Below, in pieces: positions 10,101-18,889 of a DNA stretch of 64,000 nt (position 1 is its first letter; each line of letters starts with the position of its first letter). The DNA comes from Chitinophaga sp. XS-30 (GTDB lineage Bacteria; Bacteroidota; Bacteroidia; Chitinophagales; Chitinophagaceae): NCBI RefSeq assembly GCF_008086345.1, contig NZ_CP043006.1, forward strand, positions 2,726,032-2,790,031, given 5' to 3'. The position numbers and the translations under genes are program-made. Below the pieces are notes generated by a model. It was given only the letters and a program-made list of their open reading frames with translations. It ran no database searches and was not told the origin of the DNA.

Positions 10101-10456
10101 CCTACCAGGAAGCATACGAAGCCGGTTATGTGAAGCCGCTGTCTCCCTACAACTACTATAGCATGATCGGGGACTGGGGCATCGGCATCCGCGAAGCTTC
10201 TGTGTTCGATGCTTCCTATGTGGCATTGCGGGAAGTTTCTGTAGGGTACACTTTCCCGGCAAAGATGGTAGAGCGCTGGAAGCTGACGAAAGCCCGTGTG
10301 TTGCTGGTAGGCCGTAACCTCGGTTACCTCTACAACAACCTGCCGGACGATATCAACCCGGAAAGTCTGCGTAACAACAAGACCAGCGCCTTCTCCGAAT
10401 ATGGCGGCGCTCCCTTTGTGCGCAATATGGCGCTGACCGTACAACTTGGTTTCTAA
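7154..10456 (+). CDS. SusC/RagA-family TonB-dependent outer-membrane transporter (pair 2)
   Basis: The protein has 1100 residues. A signal peptide covers residues 1-20 (cleavage after RLWA), followed by a carboxypeptidase-D-like domain (about 24-95) and EVVVTALG at 102-109. The plug carries VLRGAKSLNGKDQPIFVIDG and ATALYGSRAINGAVLITTKKG, and the barrel ends VQLGF. It clearly differs in sequence from the first SusC, so it probably takes a different or differently processed substrate. The partner SusD gene starts 18 bp downstream. Confidence 0.95.
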   Translation: MRRILFLATLLTFFVPRLWAQEKKVVTGTVKDANGTLLPGVTVMEKGTRNGVMTAADGSFSISVQPAATLVFSFMGYETQEAAAGNGALSIVLKDDAKSLNEVVVTALGIKRETRKLGYAMTELKGSELARTNAINPVAALQGKVAGVDISGAAGGPQAANRIVLRGAKSLNGKDQPIFVIDGVIFENETADDAVNFGNVLKNFNQDEFESVSILKGAAATALYGSRAINGAVLITTKKGVTRKGLGVDVSQTVQFEHAYRAPIALQNVYGAGTTGFFNKDADNRNVIQWAGSNSFGPKMEGQMARLPNGEFVPYSAMPDNQMYVYQTGKYFNTNVAVEGGTDKANFRFSYSRLDNNSVEPNNKFARNSFSLRSSAIVSKWLSAEGGITYSFSNTLNPNRQGGDYTTQNSGRKWIYIFPRNYDPAYWSARYLGGPGRTTLQQDLLNDINPTHPGADYWFSLDNDRWERDERLLMGNMSLTATATDWLKFLVRGNFSNEQNTDDRRELGWGPNFGGSRGLYAISGTNRTQYTFTGMAMFSPRLNNEDFTLDVNLGAETWNSGIGNQYSARTNGGLRIPGQYTITNSVGPVDASNNKMLARKQINSIFLSGSLSYKNAFFLDVTGRNDWSSALMYPGGGGNYSYFYPSVSGAWEFTETFKGSLPAAITYGKLRASYAVVGGDTDPYQLNSGYQMEQLWNSGTSTGMPLYYLYNKDIFPNDNLKPSMANSIEFGADVRFLNNRLGVDVAYYKTNIKNQILNLDVAVESGVSKRFINAGNFQNQGVEIAINARPIENKDFSWDVMLNGSRNTNKIISLGEGITTYEMGEDQGLRVIAQVGKPYGVITTNYGYTPYQSTDPSKNGKPVITTSSSFPYQFQRGYAEVGNITPDFNLGLNNNFSYKNFSLGFLLQARIGGDIFSASHQYGTGRGTVESTLAGRDAASGGLAWTDNEGRARNDGMIPDGVFADGTTIRTPSGAEQEVGGMTYQEAYEAGYVKPLSPYNYYSMIGDWGIGIREASVFDASYVALREVSVGYTFPAKMVERWKLTKARVLLVGRNLGYLYNNLPDDINPESLRNNKTSAFSEYGGAPFVRNMALTVQLGF

Positions 10457-10474
10457 TTTTTCAAAAGGAAGACG

Positions 10475-12172
10475 ATGAATATTAAACATAAAACAGGGAT
10501 CGGTGTACTGGCGATGGCAATTTTTGCAGGCGCCTGTACCAAGGATTTTTCCGAATACAATACAGACCCGGAAGTGGCGCCCACGCTGCCCCCGGAGTAC
10601 ATGATCACCACCTCCCAGAAAGCGATGGTAGACCGGGATTTTGAGTGGTTCTATGATAACTACCAGTACCTGATGCGCTGGATGCAGTTCACCGTTGCTT
10701 ACCCGAACGGCAATGCCGCAGGGATGTACGGTCCGCAGAACGTGAACGGTTACTATTCCGCTTTTTACACCACTATCGGGCGCAACCTGGTGGAGATCGA
10801 GAAAATGGTGAATGCGATGCCGGAGGAAAACCGCGGCGTGTACCGCAACCTGGTGGCTATCGCTAAAGTGCATAAGGTGTTCGCGGCCTTCCGCGTAACG
10901 GATGTGAACGGCTCTATTCCATATTCCGAAGCGCTCAGCGCCCGGGAAACCGGCAATTTCACGCCGGTGTATGACAACCAGGAGGCGCTGTTCGAACAGT
11001 TCGATACTGAACTGAAAGCAGCAGTGGATTCCCTGCTGAAACCCGCTGCCGGGCAGGTTACGTACAAAGGGTATGACATTTTTTACGATGGCGATGCAGC
11101 CAAATGGGTAAAAGCAGCGAATGTGCTTCGCCTGAAAATTGCCATGCGTCTGCTGAAACGGGATGAGGACAAGGTGAGGACGATCGCTGCGGAAGTGCTG
11201 GCCAGTCCTGCCGGGCTTTTTGCCTCCAATGCGGATGAATGGAAATTCGTTTCCGGCGGTGATGGCAACTTTGCCCGCGGCGGTAACTGGAATGCGCAGG
11301 GCAATGCCTCCAGGGCCGCGAAAAACGTGATCGACTTCCTGCAGGAAACAGGCGATCCCCGCCTGGCCCTGTTCTTCAAGAAGAATGAAATGACGGAAGC
11401 GAACTTCAACCGCCTGAAGAACGGCGGCGCATTTCCGGCCACAGCGGTATATAACCCGGATCAGTACGTAGGCGTACCGGCCAGTCCGGATGCGGTGAAC
11501 GAACCCGCCACCAGCAGGTTGTACGGAACCAAAACGTACCAGATCACCGAAAACGGCGAGTCCGTATCCGTGAACGTTGATACCCTGTCACAGTTCCAGA
11601 ACCGCCTGTTCGATCTGAACTCGGACGGGAATGGTGCGGGCAGTTATACGCAGCCGATGCTGACCTATGCAGAGATGTGCTTTATGCTGTCAGAACTGGC
11701 CGTGAGAGGCATTGTGGGTGAGAACGCGCAGCTGTGGTATGAGAACGGCGTGAAAGCATCCATCGCGGCATATGATGCGATGGCCGACGCGGCAAACATT
11801 GTTGATTACACGGCGGTAACACCTGCGGCAGTGACGGCATACCTGGCGGAGCCGGAGATCGCGTTCACGGGAACGGTGGAGCAGCAACTGGAGAAGATCG
11901 GGGTACAGAACTTCCTGAACCACTTCAAGTCTCCCTGGGAGGCATGGGGTTCCTGGAAACGTACCGGTTATCCGAAGGTCGGCGGCATCCTTCCGATGGA
12001 GGCGGTGCGGATCGATGGTACAGTGCCTGCGATCCCGCGCCGTTGGGAACTGCCGGTGCCGCATACCAGCAACATGTCCAATTACAATCAAGCCATATCT
12101 GAAATGCAGGCAGGAGGGGAATACGGTACGCCTAACCAGCTGACCGGAAGAGTTTGGTGGGATAAGGAATAG
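10475..12172 (+). CDS. SusD-like lipoprotein (SusD-like_2 type, pair 2)
   Basis: The protein has 565 residues. A lipobox (FAGAC, Cys21) is followed by TKDFSEYNTDPE, a very common opening of SusD-like_2 proteins. Further family features are DVNGSIPYSEAL, KWVKAANVLRLKIAMRL and MLTYAEMCFMLSELAVRG, and the C-terminus carries an RRWELPVPHTSNMSNYNQA region. It works with the SusC-like protein encoded upstream. A terminator lies 29 bp after the stop codon. Confidence 0.93.
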   Translation: MNIKHKTGIGVLAMAIFAGACTKDFSEYNTDPEVAPTLPPEYMITTSQKAMVDRDFEWFYDNYQYLMRWMQFTVAYPNGNAAGMYGPQNVNGYYSAFYTTIGRNLVEIEKMVNAMPEENRGVYRNLVAIAKVHKVFAAFRVTDVNGSIPYSEALSARETGNFTPVYDNQEALFEQFDTELKAAVDSLLKPAAGQVTYKGYDIFYDGDAAKWVKAANVLRLKIAMRLLKRDEDKVRTIAAEVLASPAGLFASNADEWKFVSGGDGNFARGGNWNAQGNASRAAKNVIDFLQETGDPRLALFFKKNEMTEANFNRLKNGGAFPATAVYNPDQYVGVPASPDAVNEPATSRLYGTKTYQITENGESVSVNVDTLSQFQNRLFDLNSDGNGAGSYTQPMLTYAEMCFMLSELAVRGIVGENAQLWYENGVKASIAAYDAMADAANIVDYTAVTPAAVTAYLAEPEIAFTGTVEQQLEKIGVQNFLNHFKSPWEAWGSWKRTGYPKVGGILPMEAVRIDGTVPAIPRRWELPVPHTSNMSNYNQAISEMQAGGEYGTPNQLTGRVWWDKE

Positions 12173-12200
12173 TGCTGAAGCATGTTTATGAAAGAAGAAA

Positions 12201-12227
12201 AACTCCGGGGTGTACCCGGAGTTTTTT
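12201..12227. terminator. bidirectional terminator between SusD 2 and mutS
   Basis: AACTCCGGG (12201-12209) pairs with CCCGGAGTT (12215-12223) over a 5-nt loop. It is followed by Ts on the plus strand and preceded by As, so it can serve both convergent genes. Confidence 0.87.
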
Positions 12228-12236
12228 GCGTTTTGA

Positions 12237-14834
12237 CTATTGTAACAACGCCTTGATCTCGCTCAGCTTCAGCAGCGCCTCTACGGGCGTCAGCCGGTTG
12301 ATGTCCACCGAATCCAGCTTTTCGCGTATATCCTTGAACGTATCGCTGTGCGCATCGAAAATGCTCAGCTGTACTTTCTGCGGTTTGGCGGCGATCTGTT
12401 CCATCGGTGATTCAATGTGCTGGCTTTCGAGCTGGGAGAGTATCTCGTTGGCCCGGTCAATCAGCTGCGGCGGCATACCGGCGATCTTCGCCACATGGAT
12501 ACCGAAGCTGTGGCGGCTGCCGCCGGGTGCGAGCTTGCGCAGGAAGATGATCTTGTTGCCCACTTCCTTGTTGGTGATGTGGAAGTTCTTTACACGGGCA
12601 TGCGTGTTCTCCAGTTCGTTCAGCTCATGATAGTGTGTGGCAAACAGTGTTTTGGGCCGGTGAGCCGTCATGTCGTGCAGGTATTCCACAATGCTCCAGG
12701 CGATGGAAATACCGTCGTATGTGCTGGTACCGCGGCCGATCTCATCGAGGATGATAAGGCTGCGGGGGCTGATATTGTTGATGATGCTGGCGGTTTCGTT
12801 CATCTCCACCATGAAGGTGCTCTCGCCGCCGCTGAGGTTATCGGATGCGCCTACGCGGGTAAATATCTTGTCGGTCAGCCCGATCTCCGCGGATGCGGCG
12901 GGAACGAAGCTGCCGATATGCGCCATCAATGTGATCAGCGCCGTCTGCCGCAGCAGTGCGGATTTACCGCTCATGTTGGGCCCGGTCAGGATGATGACCT
13001 GCTGTTCGTCCTGGTGCAGCAGCATATCATTCGTCACATAATTTTCTCCCGGCGGCAGTCCCTGTTCGATCACCGGATGGCGGCCATCTTTGATATCGAT
13101 ATGAAAAGCATCGTTGACTACAGGGCGGCGGTATTTGAATTGCACGGCATTGTGCGCGAAGCACAGCAGGCAGTCCAGTTTCGCCAGCGCCTGCGCATCC
13201 CGCTGTATAGGCTGGATGTATTCCTGCAAAGCAAGCAGCAATGCATCGTACAGTTGCATTTCCAGTACCAGTATCTTGTCTTCCGCGCCGGTGATCTTCT
13301 CTTCATATTCTTTCAGTTCCGGCGTGATGTACCTTTCGGCATTGGCGAGCGTCTGTTTGCGGATCCAGTTGGGCGGTACCTTATGCTTGTGCGAATTGGT
13401 CACCTCCAGGTAGTATCCGAACACGTTGTTGAAAGCCACTTTAAGCGAAGGGATGCCCGTGGCTTCGGATTCCTGCTGCTGGATGCGCAGCAGGTATTCC
13501 TTTCCCGAGGTGGCGATGGCCCGGAGCTTGTCCAGCTCCTCATGCACACCTTCCCGTATCACGCCGCCCTTGTTGGCGAGCACGGGCGGGTTGTCCGACA
13601 CTTCCGCCAGTATCTTTTCCAAGATCGTATCGCAGGGGTCCATCTGCTCCTGCAGTTGCTGCAGGTACGGGTTGTCGGAATCCGACAATATCTTTTTGAT
13701 CTCTGTGACCTGTTGCAGGGCTCTGGCCAGCTGCATCACTTCACGGGGATTGATCTTTTTCAGGGGGATCTTGGATACCACTCTTTCGAGATCGCCCACC
13801 ACCTTGAGGTGTTGCTGCAAGGCGCGGGTACGGTCGGCTTCGCGGATGAGGGTCTCCACGGCATCCAGCCTTTCATTGATGCGTGCGATATCTCTCAGCG
13901 GGAAAACGATCCAGCGTTTGAGCAGGCGCGCGCCCATGGGGGAGAGGGTGTTATCCAGCGTGCCGATCAGGGTCTTTCCCTGTTCTACGGTGCTTTGCAA
14001 CAGTTCCAGGTTACGGATGGTGAAGCGGTCCATCCACAGGAAATCTTCCTGGTCTATCCGCTGCAGAGCGGTAATATGCTGGAGATTGGGATGCTCGGTA
14101 TCTTTCAGGTAATGCATGGTGGCCCCGGCGGCAACGATGCCGTCCGACATGTCTTCCACGCCGAAACCTTTCAGGGAGTGCGTCTCGAAATGTTTGTGCA
14201 GGATCTCGCGGGCGTAGGTATTGGTGAAGATCCATTCTTCGAGGGTGTAGGTGTAGAAGCGGGAGCCGAAGGTCTGCCGGAAATGCTTCTGCTGTTGCTT
14301 GGCAAAGATGACCTCGGCGGGGCGGAAGCTCTGCAGGAGCTTGTCCACATACTCCACGCTGCCCTGCGCGATATAGAACTCGCCGGTGGAGATATCCAGG
14401 AAAGCCACGCCCAGGTTCGTCTGTCCGAAATGAACGGCGGCGAGGAAGTTGTTGTGGCTGTTATCCAGCAGTTTGTCGTTAACGGCCACACCGGGCGTGA
14501 CCATTTCGGTGACGCCGCGTTTTACAATGCCTTTGACGGTCTTGGGGTCTTCCAGCTGATCGCAGATGGCTACGCGATGCCCGGCTTTCACGAGTTTGTG
14601 AAGGTAGGTGTCCAGCGAGTGGTGCGGGAACCCTGCGAGATCAACATAGGAAGCGCTGCCATTGGCTCTTTTGGTCAGCACAATACCCAGTACTCTGGAA
14701 GCGATGACCGCATCTTCATTGAATGTTTCATAAAAATCGCCCACACGGAACAGCAGCACCGCATCAGGATACCTGGCTTTGATAGCCTTATGCTGCGTCA
14801 TCAGGGGCGTTTCTTCCGATTTACTTTTAGCCAT
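12237..14834 (-). CDS. mutS: DNA mismatch repair protein MutS
   Basis: The protein has 865 residues from the chosen start (MAKSKSEETPLMTQHK). The mismatch-binding domain shows VGDFYETF (Phe34-Tyr35-Glu36, the wedge motif). The ATPase domain shows Walker A GPNMSGKS, then DNLSGGESTFMVEMNE, Walker B LIILDEIGRGTSTYDG and FATHYHEL. It recognises mispairs and recruits MutL. The frame can be opened 16 codons further upstream at a TTG, but a TATATTTG promoter box ends 4 nt before this ATG, which favours the ATG at 14834. The gene converges with SusD 2 and diverges from the TrmH-family gene. Confidence 0.97.
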   Translation of the reverse strand: MAKSKSEETPLMTQHKAIKARYPDAVLLFRVGDFYETFNEDAVIASRVLGIVLTKRANGSASYVDLAGFPHHSLDTYLHKLVKAGHRVAICDQLEDPKTVKGIVKRGVTEMVTPGVAVNDKLLDNSHNNFLAAVHFGQTNLGVAFLDISTGEFYIAQGSVEYVDKLLQSFRPAEVIFAKQQQKHFRQTFGSRFYTYTLEEWIFTNTYAREILHKHFETHSLKGFGVEDMSDGIVAAGATMHYLKDTEHPNLQHITALQRIDQEDFLWMDRFTIRNLELLQSTVEQGKTLIGTLDNTLSPMGARLLKRWIVFPLRDIARINERLDAVETLIREADRTRALQQHLKVVGDLERVVSKIPLKKINPREVMQLARALQQVTEIKKILSDSDNPYLQQLQEQMDPCDTILEKILAEVSDNPPVLANKGGVIREGVHEELDKLRAIATSGKEYLLRIQQQESEATGIPSLKVAFNNVFGYYLEVTNSHKHKVPPNWIRKQTLANAERYITPELKEYEEKITGAEDKILVLEMQLYDALLLALQEYIQPIQRDAQALAKLDCLLCFAHNAVQFKYRRPVVNDAFHIDIKDGRHPVIEQGLPPGENYVTNDMLLHQDEQQVIILTGPNMSGKSALLRQTALITLMAHIGSFVPAASAEIGLTDKIFTRVGASDNLSGGESTFMVEMNETASIINNISPRSLIILDEIGRGTSTYDGISIAWSIVEYLHDMTAHRPKTLFATHYHELNELENTHARVKNFHITNKEVGNKIIFLRKLAPGGSRHSFGIHVAKIAGMPPQLIDRANEILSQLESQHIESPMEQIAAKPQKVQLSIFDAHSDTFKDIREKLDSVDINRLTPVEALLKLSEIKALLQ

Positions 14835-14838
14835 GCGG

Positions 14839-14846
14839 CAAATATA
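14839..14846 (-). promoter_or_regulatory. -7 box of mutS
   Basis: On the minus strand TATATTTG matches TAnnTTTG exactly and ends 4 nt before the mutS ATG, implying a leaderless or nearly leaderless transcript. No good -33 TTTG was found. Confidence 0.5.
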
Positions 14847-14890
14847 AGAAGCCAGCCGCTCCATCGGTAATAAATTTGCCAACCTTCAAC

Positions 14891-14898
14891 TATCTTTG
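14891..14898 (+). promoter_or_regulatory. -7 box of the TrmH-family gene
   Basis: TATCTTTG matches the consensus and ends 4 nt before the ATG at 14903. Together with the opposite box at 14839-14846 it makes a compact divergent promoter region of 68 bp. Confidence 0.5.
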
Positions 14899-14902
14899 CA
14901 GG

Positions 14903-15430
14903 ATGCGCAAGTTGAATATGGATGAACTGGGCCGCAAAACGGTGGCCGAATTCAAGGCAGCGGACAAAACGCCGCTGGTGCTGGTGCTGGATAATGTGCG
15001 GAGCATGCACAATGTAGGCTCGGTATTCAGAACGGCGGATGCTTTTCTGCTGCAGGGCATTGTGCTTTGCGGGTACACGCCTGTGCCCCCGCACCGGGAT
15101 ATTCAGAAAACCGCGCTGGGCGCTACCGAAACGGTGGAGTGGCAGTATTTTGCGACTACGGCGGAAGCCGTCGGTGCGCTGAAACAGGAAGGATATACCG
15201 TGATGGCCATTGAACAGGCCGTACAAAGTGAGAAACTGGATGTTTTCCGCCCCTCCGGCGCTCCGCTGGCGCTGGTATTCGGCAATGAGGTAGCGGGGGT
15301 GGACAGTGAAGTGATGAAAATGGTGGACGGCTGTATAGAGATACCGCAATCCGGCATGAAACACTCGCTGAATATTGCTGTCAGCACCGGTATTGTGGTG
15401 TGGGACCTCTTTTGTAAATTGAAACCGTAA
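14903..15430 (+). CDS. TrmH-family (SPOUT) RNA 2'-O-methyltransferase
   Basis: The protein has 175 residues from the ATG at 14903 (MRKLNMDELGRK). The three SPOUT signatures are present in order: NVRSMHNVGSVFRTAD, LALVFGNEVAGV and IPQSGMKHSLNIAVSTGIVVWD, which form the knotted S-adenosylmethionine site. It probably methylates a tRNA or rRNA ribose; the target base cannot be told. A 9-bp gap to the following prenyltransferase gene suggests one operon. Confidence 0.92.
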   Translation: MRKLNMDELGRKTVAEFKAADKTPLVLVLDNVRSMHNVGSVFRTADAFLLQGIVLCGYTPVPPHRDIQKTALGATETVEWQYFATTAEAVGALKQEGYTVMAIEQAVQSEKLDVFRPSGAPLALVFGNEVAGVDSEVMKMVDGCIEIPQSGMKHSLNIAVSTGIVVWDLFCKLKP

Positions 15431-15439
15431 ACTGATCAT

Positions 15440-16309
15440 ATGGCCTCTGCAACTATCCGGAATTACCTGTCGCTCGTCAAGTTCAGCCACACGATATTCG
15501 CCATGCCCTTTGCGATGACCGGCTTTTTCCTGGCCATCTCGCGGGAAGGGCATTCGTTTAACTGGACAGCCCTGCTGCTGGTGGTGCTATGCATGGTCTT
15601 TGCCCGGAGCGCGGCCATGGCCTTCAACCGCTGGCTGGATGCGGAGTTCGACAAGCGCAATCCCCGCACGGCGGCCAGAGAGATCCCCGCGGGGGTCATT
15701 TCTCCGGCCAATGCGCTGTATTTCGTGGCCGGCAATGTGGTGCTGTTCATGGTCACCACCTGGTTCATCAACCCGCTTTGCTTCTTTTTATCACCTGTAG
15801 CGCTGCTGGTAGTGCTGGGGTACAGTTATACGAAAAGGTTCACTGCACTTTGCCACCTGGTGCTGGGCGTGGGGCTTTCCCTGGCGCCCATCGGCGCATT
15901 CCTGGCCGTAACGGGCTATTTCTCCCTGCTGCCGGTATTGCTGAGTGTGCTGGTGTTATGCTGGGTATCGGGGTTTGATATTATTTATGCCATGCAGGAT
16001 GAGGAATTTGACAAATCCCAGCAGCTGCATTCCATCCCCGCCTGGCTGGGGAAAGCCGGGAGCCTGCGTTTCTCGGAAGGGCTGCACGTTGTTGCCGCTG
16101 CGCTGGCGGCTACGATCGGCATAATGGGCGGTTTTCACTGGCTGTACTGGATCGGTGCGGGAGTTTTCATCCTCATGCTGTTCATGCAGCACCGTCTCGT
16201 GAAACCGGATGACCTCTCCCGGGTGAACCTCGCCTTTATGACCACCAATGGCGTAGCCAGTGTGGTATTCGCCGTGTTCGCGATTGCGGACATGCTCATC
16301 TTATCCTAA
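15440..16309 (+). CDS. UbiA-family polyprenyltransferase (menaquinone-type)
   Basis: This membrane protein of 289 residues has about 8-9 hydrophobic segments. The two Asp-rich prenyl-diphosphate motifs are NRWLDAEFDKRNPRT (Asn63, Asp67, Asp71) and DIIYAMQDEEFDK (about 181-193). It joins a polyprenyl chain to an aromatic ring in quinone biosynthesis. In Bacteroidota, whose quinone is menaquinone, this 4-hydroxybenzoate-octaprenyltransferase-like type is often the futalosine-pathway enzyme MqnP. That assignment is inference, as no other menaquinone gene is in the window. Confidence 0.85.
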   Translation: MASATIRNYLSLVKFSHTIFAMPFAMTGFFLAISREGHSFNWTALLLVVLCMVFARSAAMAFNRWLDAEFDKRNPRTAAREIPAGVISPANALYFVAGNVVLFMVTTWFINPLCFFLSPVALLVVLGYSYTKRFTALCHLVLGVGLSLAPIGAFLAVTGYFSLLPVLLSVLVLCWVSGFDIIYAMQDEEFDKSQQLHSIPAWLGKAGSLRFSEGLHVVAAALAATIGIMGGFHWLYWIGAGVFILMLFMQHRLVKPDDLSRVNLAFMTTNGVASVVFAVFAIADMLILS

Positions 16310-16319
16310 ACTGAACAAC

Positions 16320-16736
16320 ATGCCCAGGATCCTTGCGATCGACTACGGAAAAAAACGCGTTGGACTGGCGGTCACAGATCCGCTGAAGATCATTGCCAGC
16401 GGCCTCGGCACCATCCTTTCCCATGAACTGATCCCTTATCTGAAAAAATATTTTGCCGCCGAACCGGTAGAGCTGATCCTCATCGGTCTGCCCCGCAACC
16501 TGGATGGCAGCGTTACGGACGCTACGGCGCTGGTGGAGGAATGCATCCGCATCCTGAAAAAACACTTCCCGGATATGCCATTGAAAAAAGTCGACGAGCG
16601 TTTTACCTCCAAAATGGCCTTTCAAAGCATGCTGGACAGCGGGATGAAGAAAAAAGACCGCCGGGATAAAGGATTGGTGGACGAGATCAGCGCTACGATC
16701 ATGTTGCAGGAGTATCTGCATCATAATGCCGGTTGA
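16320..16736 (+). CDS. ruvX: RuvX/YqgF-family Holliday junction resolvase-like nuclease
   Basis: The protein has 138 residues from the ATG at 16320 (MPRILAIDYGKKRVG), the normal length. RNase H-fold signatures are IDYGKKRVGLAVTD, LIGLPRNLDG, DERFTSKMA and a C-terminal DEISATIMLQEYL, which supply the acidic catalytic residues. The family acts in processing of pre-16S rRNA ends and possibly on Holliday junctions. It starts 10 nt after the prenyltransferase stop, so it is probably the third gene of that operon. Confidence 0.93.
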   Translation: MPRILAIDYGKKRVGLAVTDPLKIIASGLGTILSHELIPYLKKYFAAEPVELILIGLPRNLDGSVTDATALVEECIRILKKHFPDMPLKKVDERFTSKMAFQSMLDSGMKKKDRRDKGLVDEISATIMLQEYLHHNAG

Positions 16737-16763
16737 CCGCCTCGTTCGAAATCCCTACTTTTG
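16733..16763 (+). promoter_or_regulatory. promoter of def
   Basis: TTG at 16733-16735 (overlapping the ruvX stop), 20 bp, then TACTTTTG at 16756-16763, a full TAnnTTTG match 28 nt before the def ATG. Confidence 0.6.
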
Positions 16764-16791
16764 CATTTTCAAATTCAGATCAAATTAACAG

Positions 16792-17370
16792 ATGATATTA
16801 CCAATAGTAGCCTATGGCCACCAGGTCCTGAGAGAGACGACCAGGGATATTACACCGGAATATCCTGACCTGCAGCAGCTGATCGCCAATATGTGGGAAA
16901 CCATGTATGCCTCCAGCGGTGTGGGCCTGGCAGCTCCCCAGATCAACAAACCTATCCGCCTCTTTGTGATAGACAGCGAACAGATCGTCAACAATCTTGA
17001 AGATGATGAAAAAGATGCTTTCCCCGGGGACAAAGGCATAAAATCCGTCTTCATCAATGCAAAGATCATTGATACCGAAGGGGATGAATGGGCCTATACC
17101 GAAGGATGCCTCAGCATCCCCAAGATCCGGGAAGATGTGTACCGCCCGGAAAAAGTAACGATCCGCTATATGGATGAGCATTTCAAAGCGCATGAGCGCA
17201 CTTTTCATGGCATTACGGCGCGTGTCATCTTTCACGAATACGACCACATAGAAGGAAAATTGTTCATAGATTATCTGAAACCGCTCAAAAAACGTATGTT
17301 GAAGAGCAAGCTCGATGATATCTCCAAAGGGAAGATCAAAACAGACTATAAAATGACCTTCAGCAGGTAG
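16792..17370 (+). CDS. def: peptide deformylase
   Basis: The protein has 192 residues. All three metal and substrate motifs are present: GVGLAAPQ (43-50), EGCLS (104-108, metal ligand Cys106) and HEYDH (148-152, two His ligands and the catalytic Glu). It removes the formyl group from new proteins. A Lys-rich C-terminal tail follows the core, as in other Bacteroidota enzymes. Confidence 0.97.
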   Translation: MILPIVAYGHQVLRETTRDITPEYPDLQQLIANMWETMYASSGVGLAAPQINKPIRLFVIDSEQIVNNLEDDEKDAFPGDKGIKSVFINAKIIDTEGDEWAYTEGCLSIPKIREDVYRPEKVTIRYMDEHFKAHERTFHGITARVIFHEYDHIEGKLFIDYLKPLKKRMLKSKLDDISKGKIKTDYKMTFSR

Positions 17371-17477
17371 TATTATTATTAGGCATTCTTTAACAATTAT
17401 TAAAAATTATTATGCCTAAGAATTTCATATTGTGATAATTTTCATTATTTTAGTGCCACATTTTTGGATTACATCAT

Positions 17478-18029
17478 TTGGGAACTGCAAACACATACAC
17501 TGAAATTGAACTGGTACAGGGCCTCAGGGCCAGGGACCAGCAAATTTTTGGCTACCTGTATGATAATTACGCTCCGGCCTTATATGGTGTTGTGTTGAAG
17601 GTGCTTAATGATGAGACCTCGGCGAGTGATGTTTTGCAGGAAGTTTTCGTAAAGATCTGGCGTAGTATAGAGAAGTACGATGTGGAGAAAGGGCGTCTTT
17701 TTACATGGATGCTCAATATCGCGCGCAATACCGCAATTGATACGCTACGGTCCAAATCGCACAAACTGGAGCAGAAAATCCAGGAGCTTAGCAACGACGT
17801 ATATCAACATACAAGTCAGTTAACGGTTCATCCCTCCGTTGATCATCTGGGCCTCACTAAGGTGTTGGAAAAGCTCAACAAAGAACAAAGAATCATTATC
17901 GATCTTGCATACTATAAGGGTTGCACCCAGGAAGAGATCGCCAGGGTGCTTGATATCCCCTTGGGCACAGTTAAAACTAGAATGCGCAACGCCATTATTC
18001 AATTGAGGAATATACTAAAACAGGTATAA
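17478..18029 (+). CDS. ECF-type RNA polymerase sigma factor
   Basis: The protein has 183 residues with an apparent TTG start (MGTANTYTEIELVQG); no in-frame ATG or GTG fits upstream and the next Met is inside region 2. Sigma region 2 covers about residues 12-90 (LYDNYAPALYG, ASDVLQEVFVKIW, FTWMLNIARNTAID). Region 4 covers about 125-180 (LAYYKGCTQEEIARVLDIPLGTVKTRM). The gene is followed after 5 nt by an RskA-like anti-sigma gene, so the pair forms a membrane-linked signalling unit. Upstream sequence is clearly AT-rich. Confidence 0.93.
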   Translation: MGTANTYTEIELVQGLRARDQQIFGYLYDNYAPALYGVVLKVLNDETSASDVLQEVFVKIWRSIEKYDVEKGRLFTWMLNIARNTAIDTLRSKSHKLEQKIQELSNDVYQHTSQLTVHPSVDHLGLTKVLEKLNKEQRIIIDLAYYKGCTQEEIARVLDIPLGTVKTRMRNAIIQLRNILKQV

Positions 18030-18034
18030 GCAAA

Positions 18035-18889
18035 GTGGACGTACAACGGTACATATCATCAGGCATCATTGAAAGCTACGTAGCAGGGTTGGCTACGGAC
18101 CAGGAGGTCCGGGAGCTGCTGGCTGCCATGGCGCAATATCCTGAAGTGAAAGCTGCAACCGATGCGGCCCAGCTGGATATGGAACGTTATGTACAGATGC
18201 AGGCGGTACCACCTCCGGCAGATCTGAAAGACAAACTCTTCCAGGTATTGGAGAATGACGGAACGACCGAGGCAGGCGCACCCGCAGGCAGCGCGGCAGC
18301 GGAAGAATATCCCGCTATCGAGGAAGAGCCCCGCCCGCCTGTTCTGGTAAGCGGCATCTGGCGGTATGTTGCCGCGGCGATCGCTATAGGCCTGATCATC
18401 AGCCTGTATTACAACGTAACGTATTACAACAGCACGAACGAATGGAAAGGCAAGTACCAGGCTTTGCTAACGGACCGGCAGACCCTTGTTGCACAAAATG
18501 AAGTGTTCCAGACCAGGCTCTCCAAAACCGAAGAGATGGTGGATATGCTGAGCAGCCCGACCGTGAAGAAAGTGATGCTGAGCACCACCCGTAAAGATCA
18601 TCCCGAATCAAAAGCGATCGTTTTCTGGAATGCCCAATCCCAGGAAGTGTACCTCTCCGTGAATAACCTGCCCGAACCTGCGGCAGATCAGCAATACCAG
18701 CTATGGGCCATCGTGAATAACAGGCCCATCGATGCCGGCGTATTTGATATGGGCGATGCCGCGAAAGGCTTTCAGAAAATGAAAGGCATCACCGCCGCCC
18801 AGTACTTTGCGGTAACGCTGGAAAAGAAAGGCGGCAATCCCACGCCTACGCTCACTGCCATGCATGTGATCGGAAGAGTTTCCGGCTGA
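18035..18889 (+). CDS. RskA-type anti-sigma factor, membrane anchored
   Basis: The protein has 284 residues and starts with GTG. The N-terminal 75 residues form the cytosolic sigma-binding region, one membrane segment spans about 109-126 (YVAAAIAIGLIISLYY), and a coiled stretch follows at about 135-170. The C-terminal extracytoplasmic domain has the RskA features AIVFWNAQSQEVYLSVNNLP and QYQLWAIVNNRPIDAGVF. It should hold the sigma factor encoded directly upstream until a signal leads to its release. No zinc-binding His/Cys cluster is seen at the N-terminus. Confidence 0.9.
   Translation: MDVQRYISSGIIESYVAGLATDQEVRELLAAMAQYPEVKAATDAAQLDMERYVQMQAVPPPADLKDKLFQVLENDGTTEAGAPAGSAAAEEYPAIEEEPRPPVLVSGIWRYVAAAIAIGLIISLYYNVTYYNSTNEWKGKYQALLTDRQTLVAQNEVFQTRLSKTEEMVDMLSSPTVKKVMLSTTRKDHPESKAIVFWNAQSQEVYLSVNNLPEPAADQQYQLWAIVNNRPIDAGVFDMGDAAKGFQKMKGITAAQYFAVTLEKKGGNPTPTLTAMHVIGRVSG

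Noticed and set aside
12417..14870. 817-codon plus-strand ORF opposite mutS
   Set aside because: It is fully antisense to mutS, which has all expected motifs. The translated product has low-complexity, mirror-codon character and no family pattern.
17379..17419. Inverted repeat TTAGGCAT...ATGCCTAA between def and the sigma gene
   Set aside because: 8-bp arms separated by 25 nt with no T-run; it could be a weak terminator or operator, but nothing decides it.
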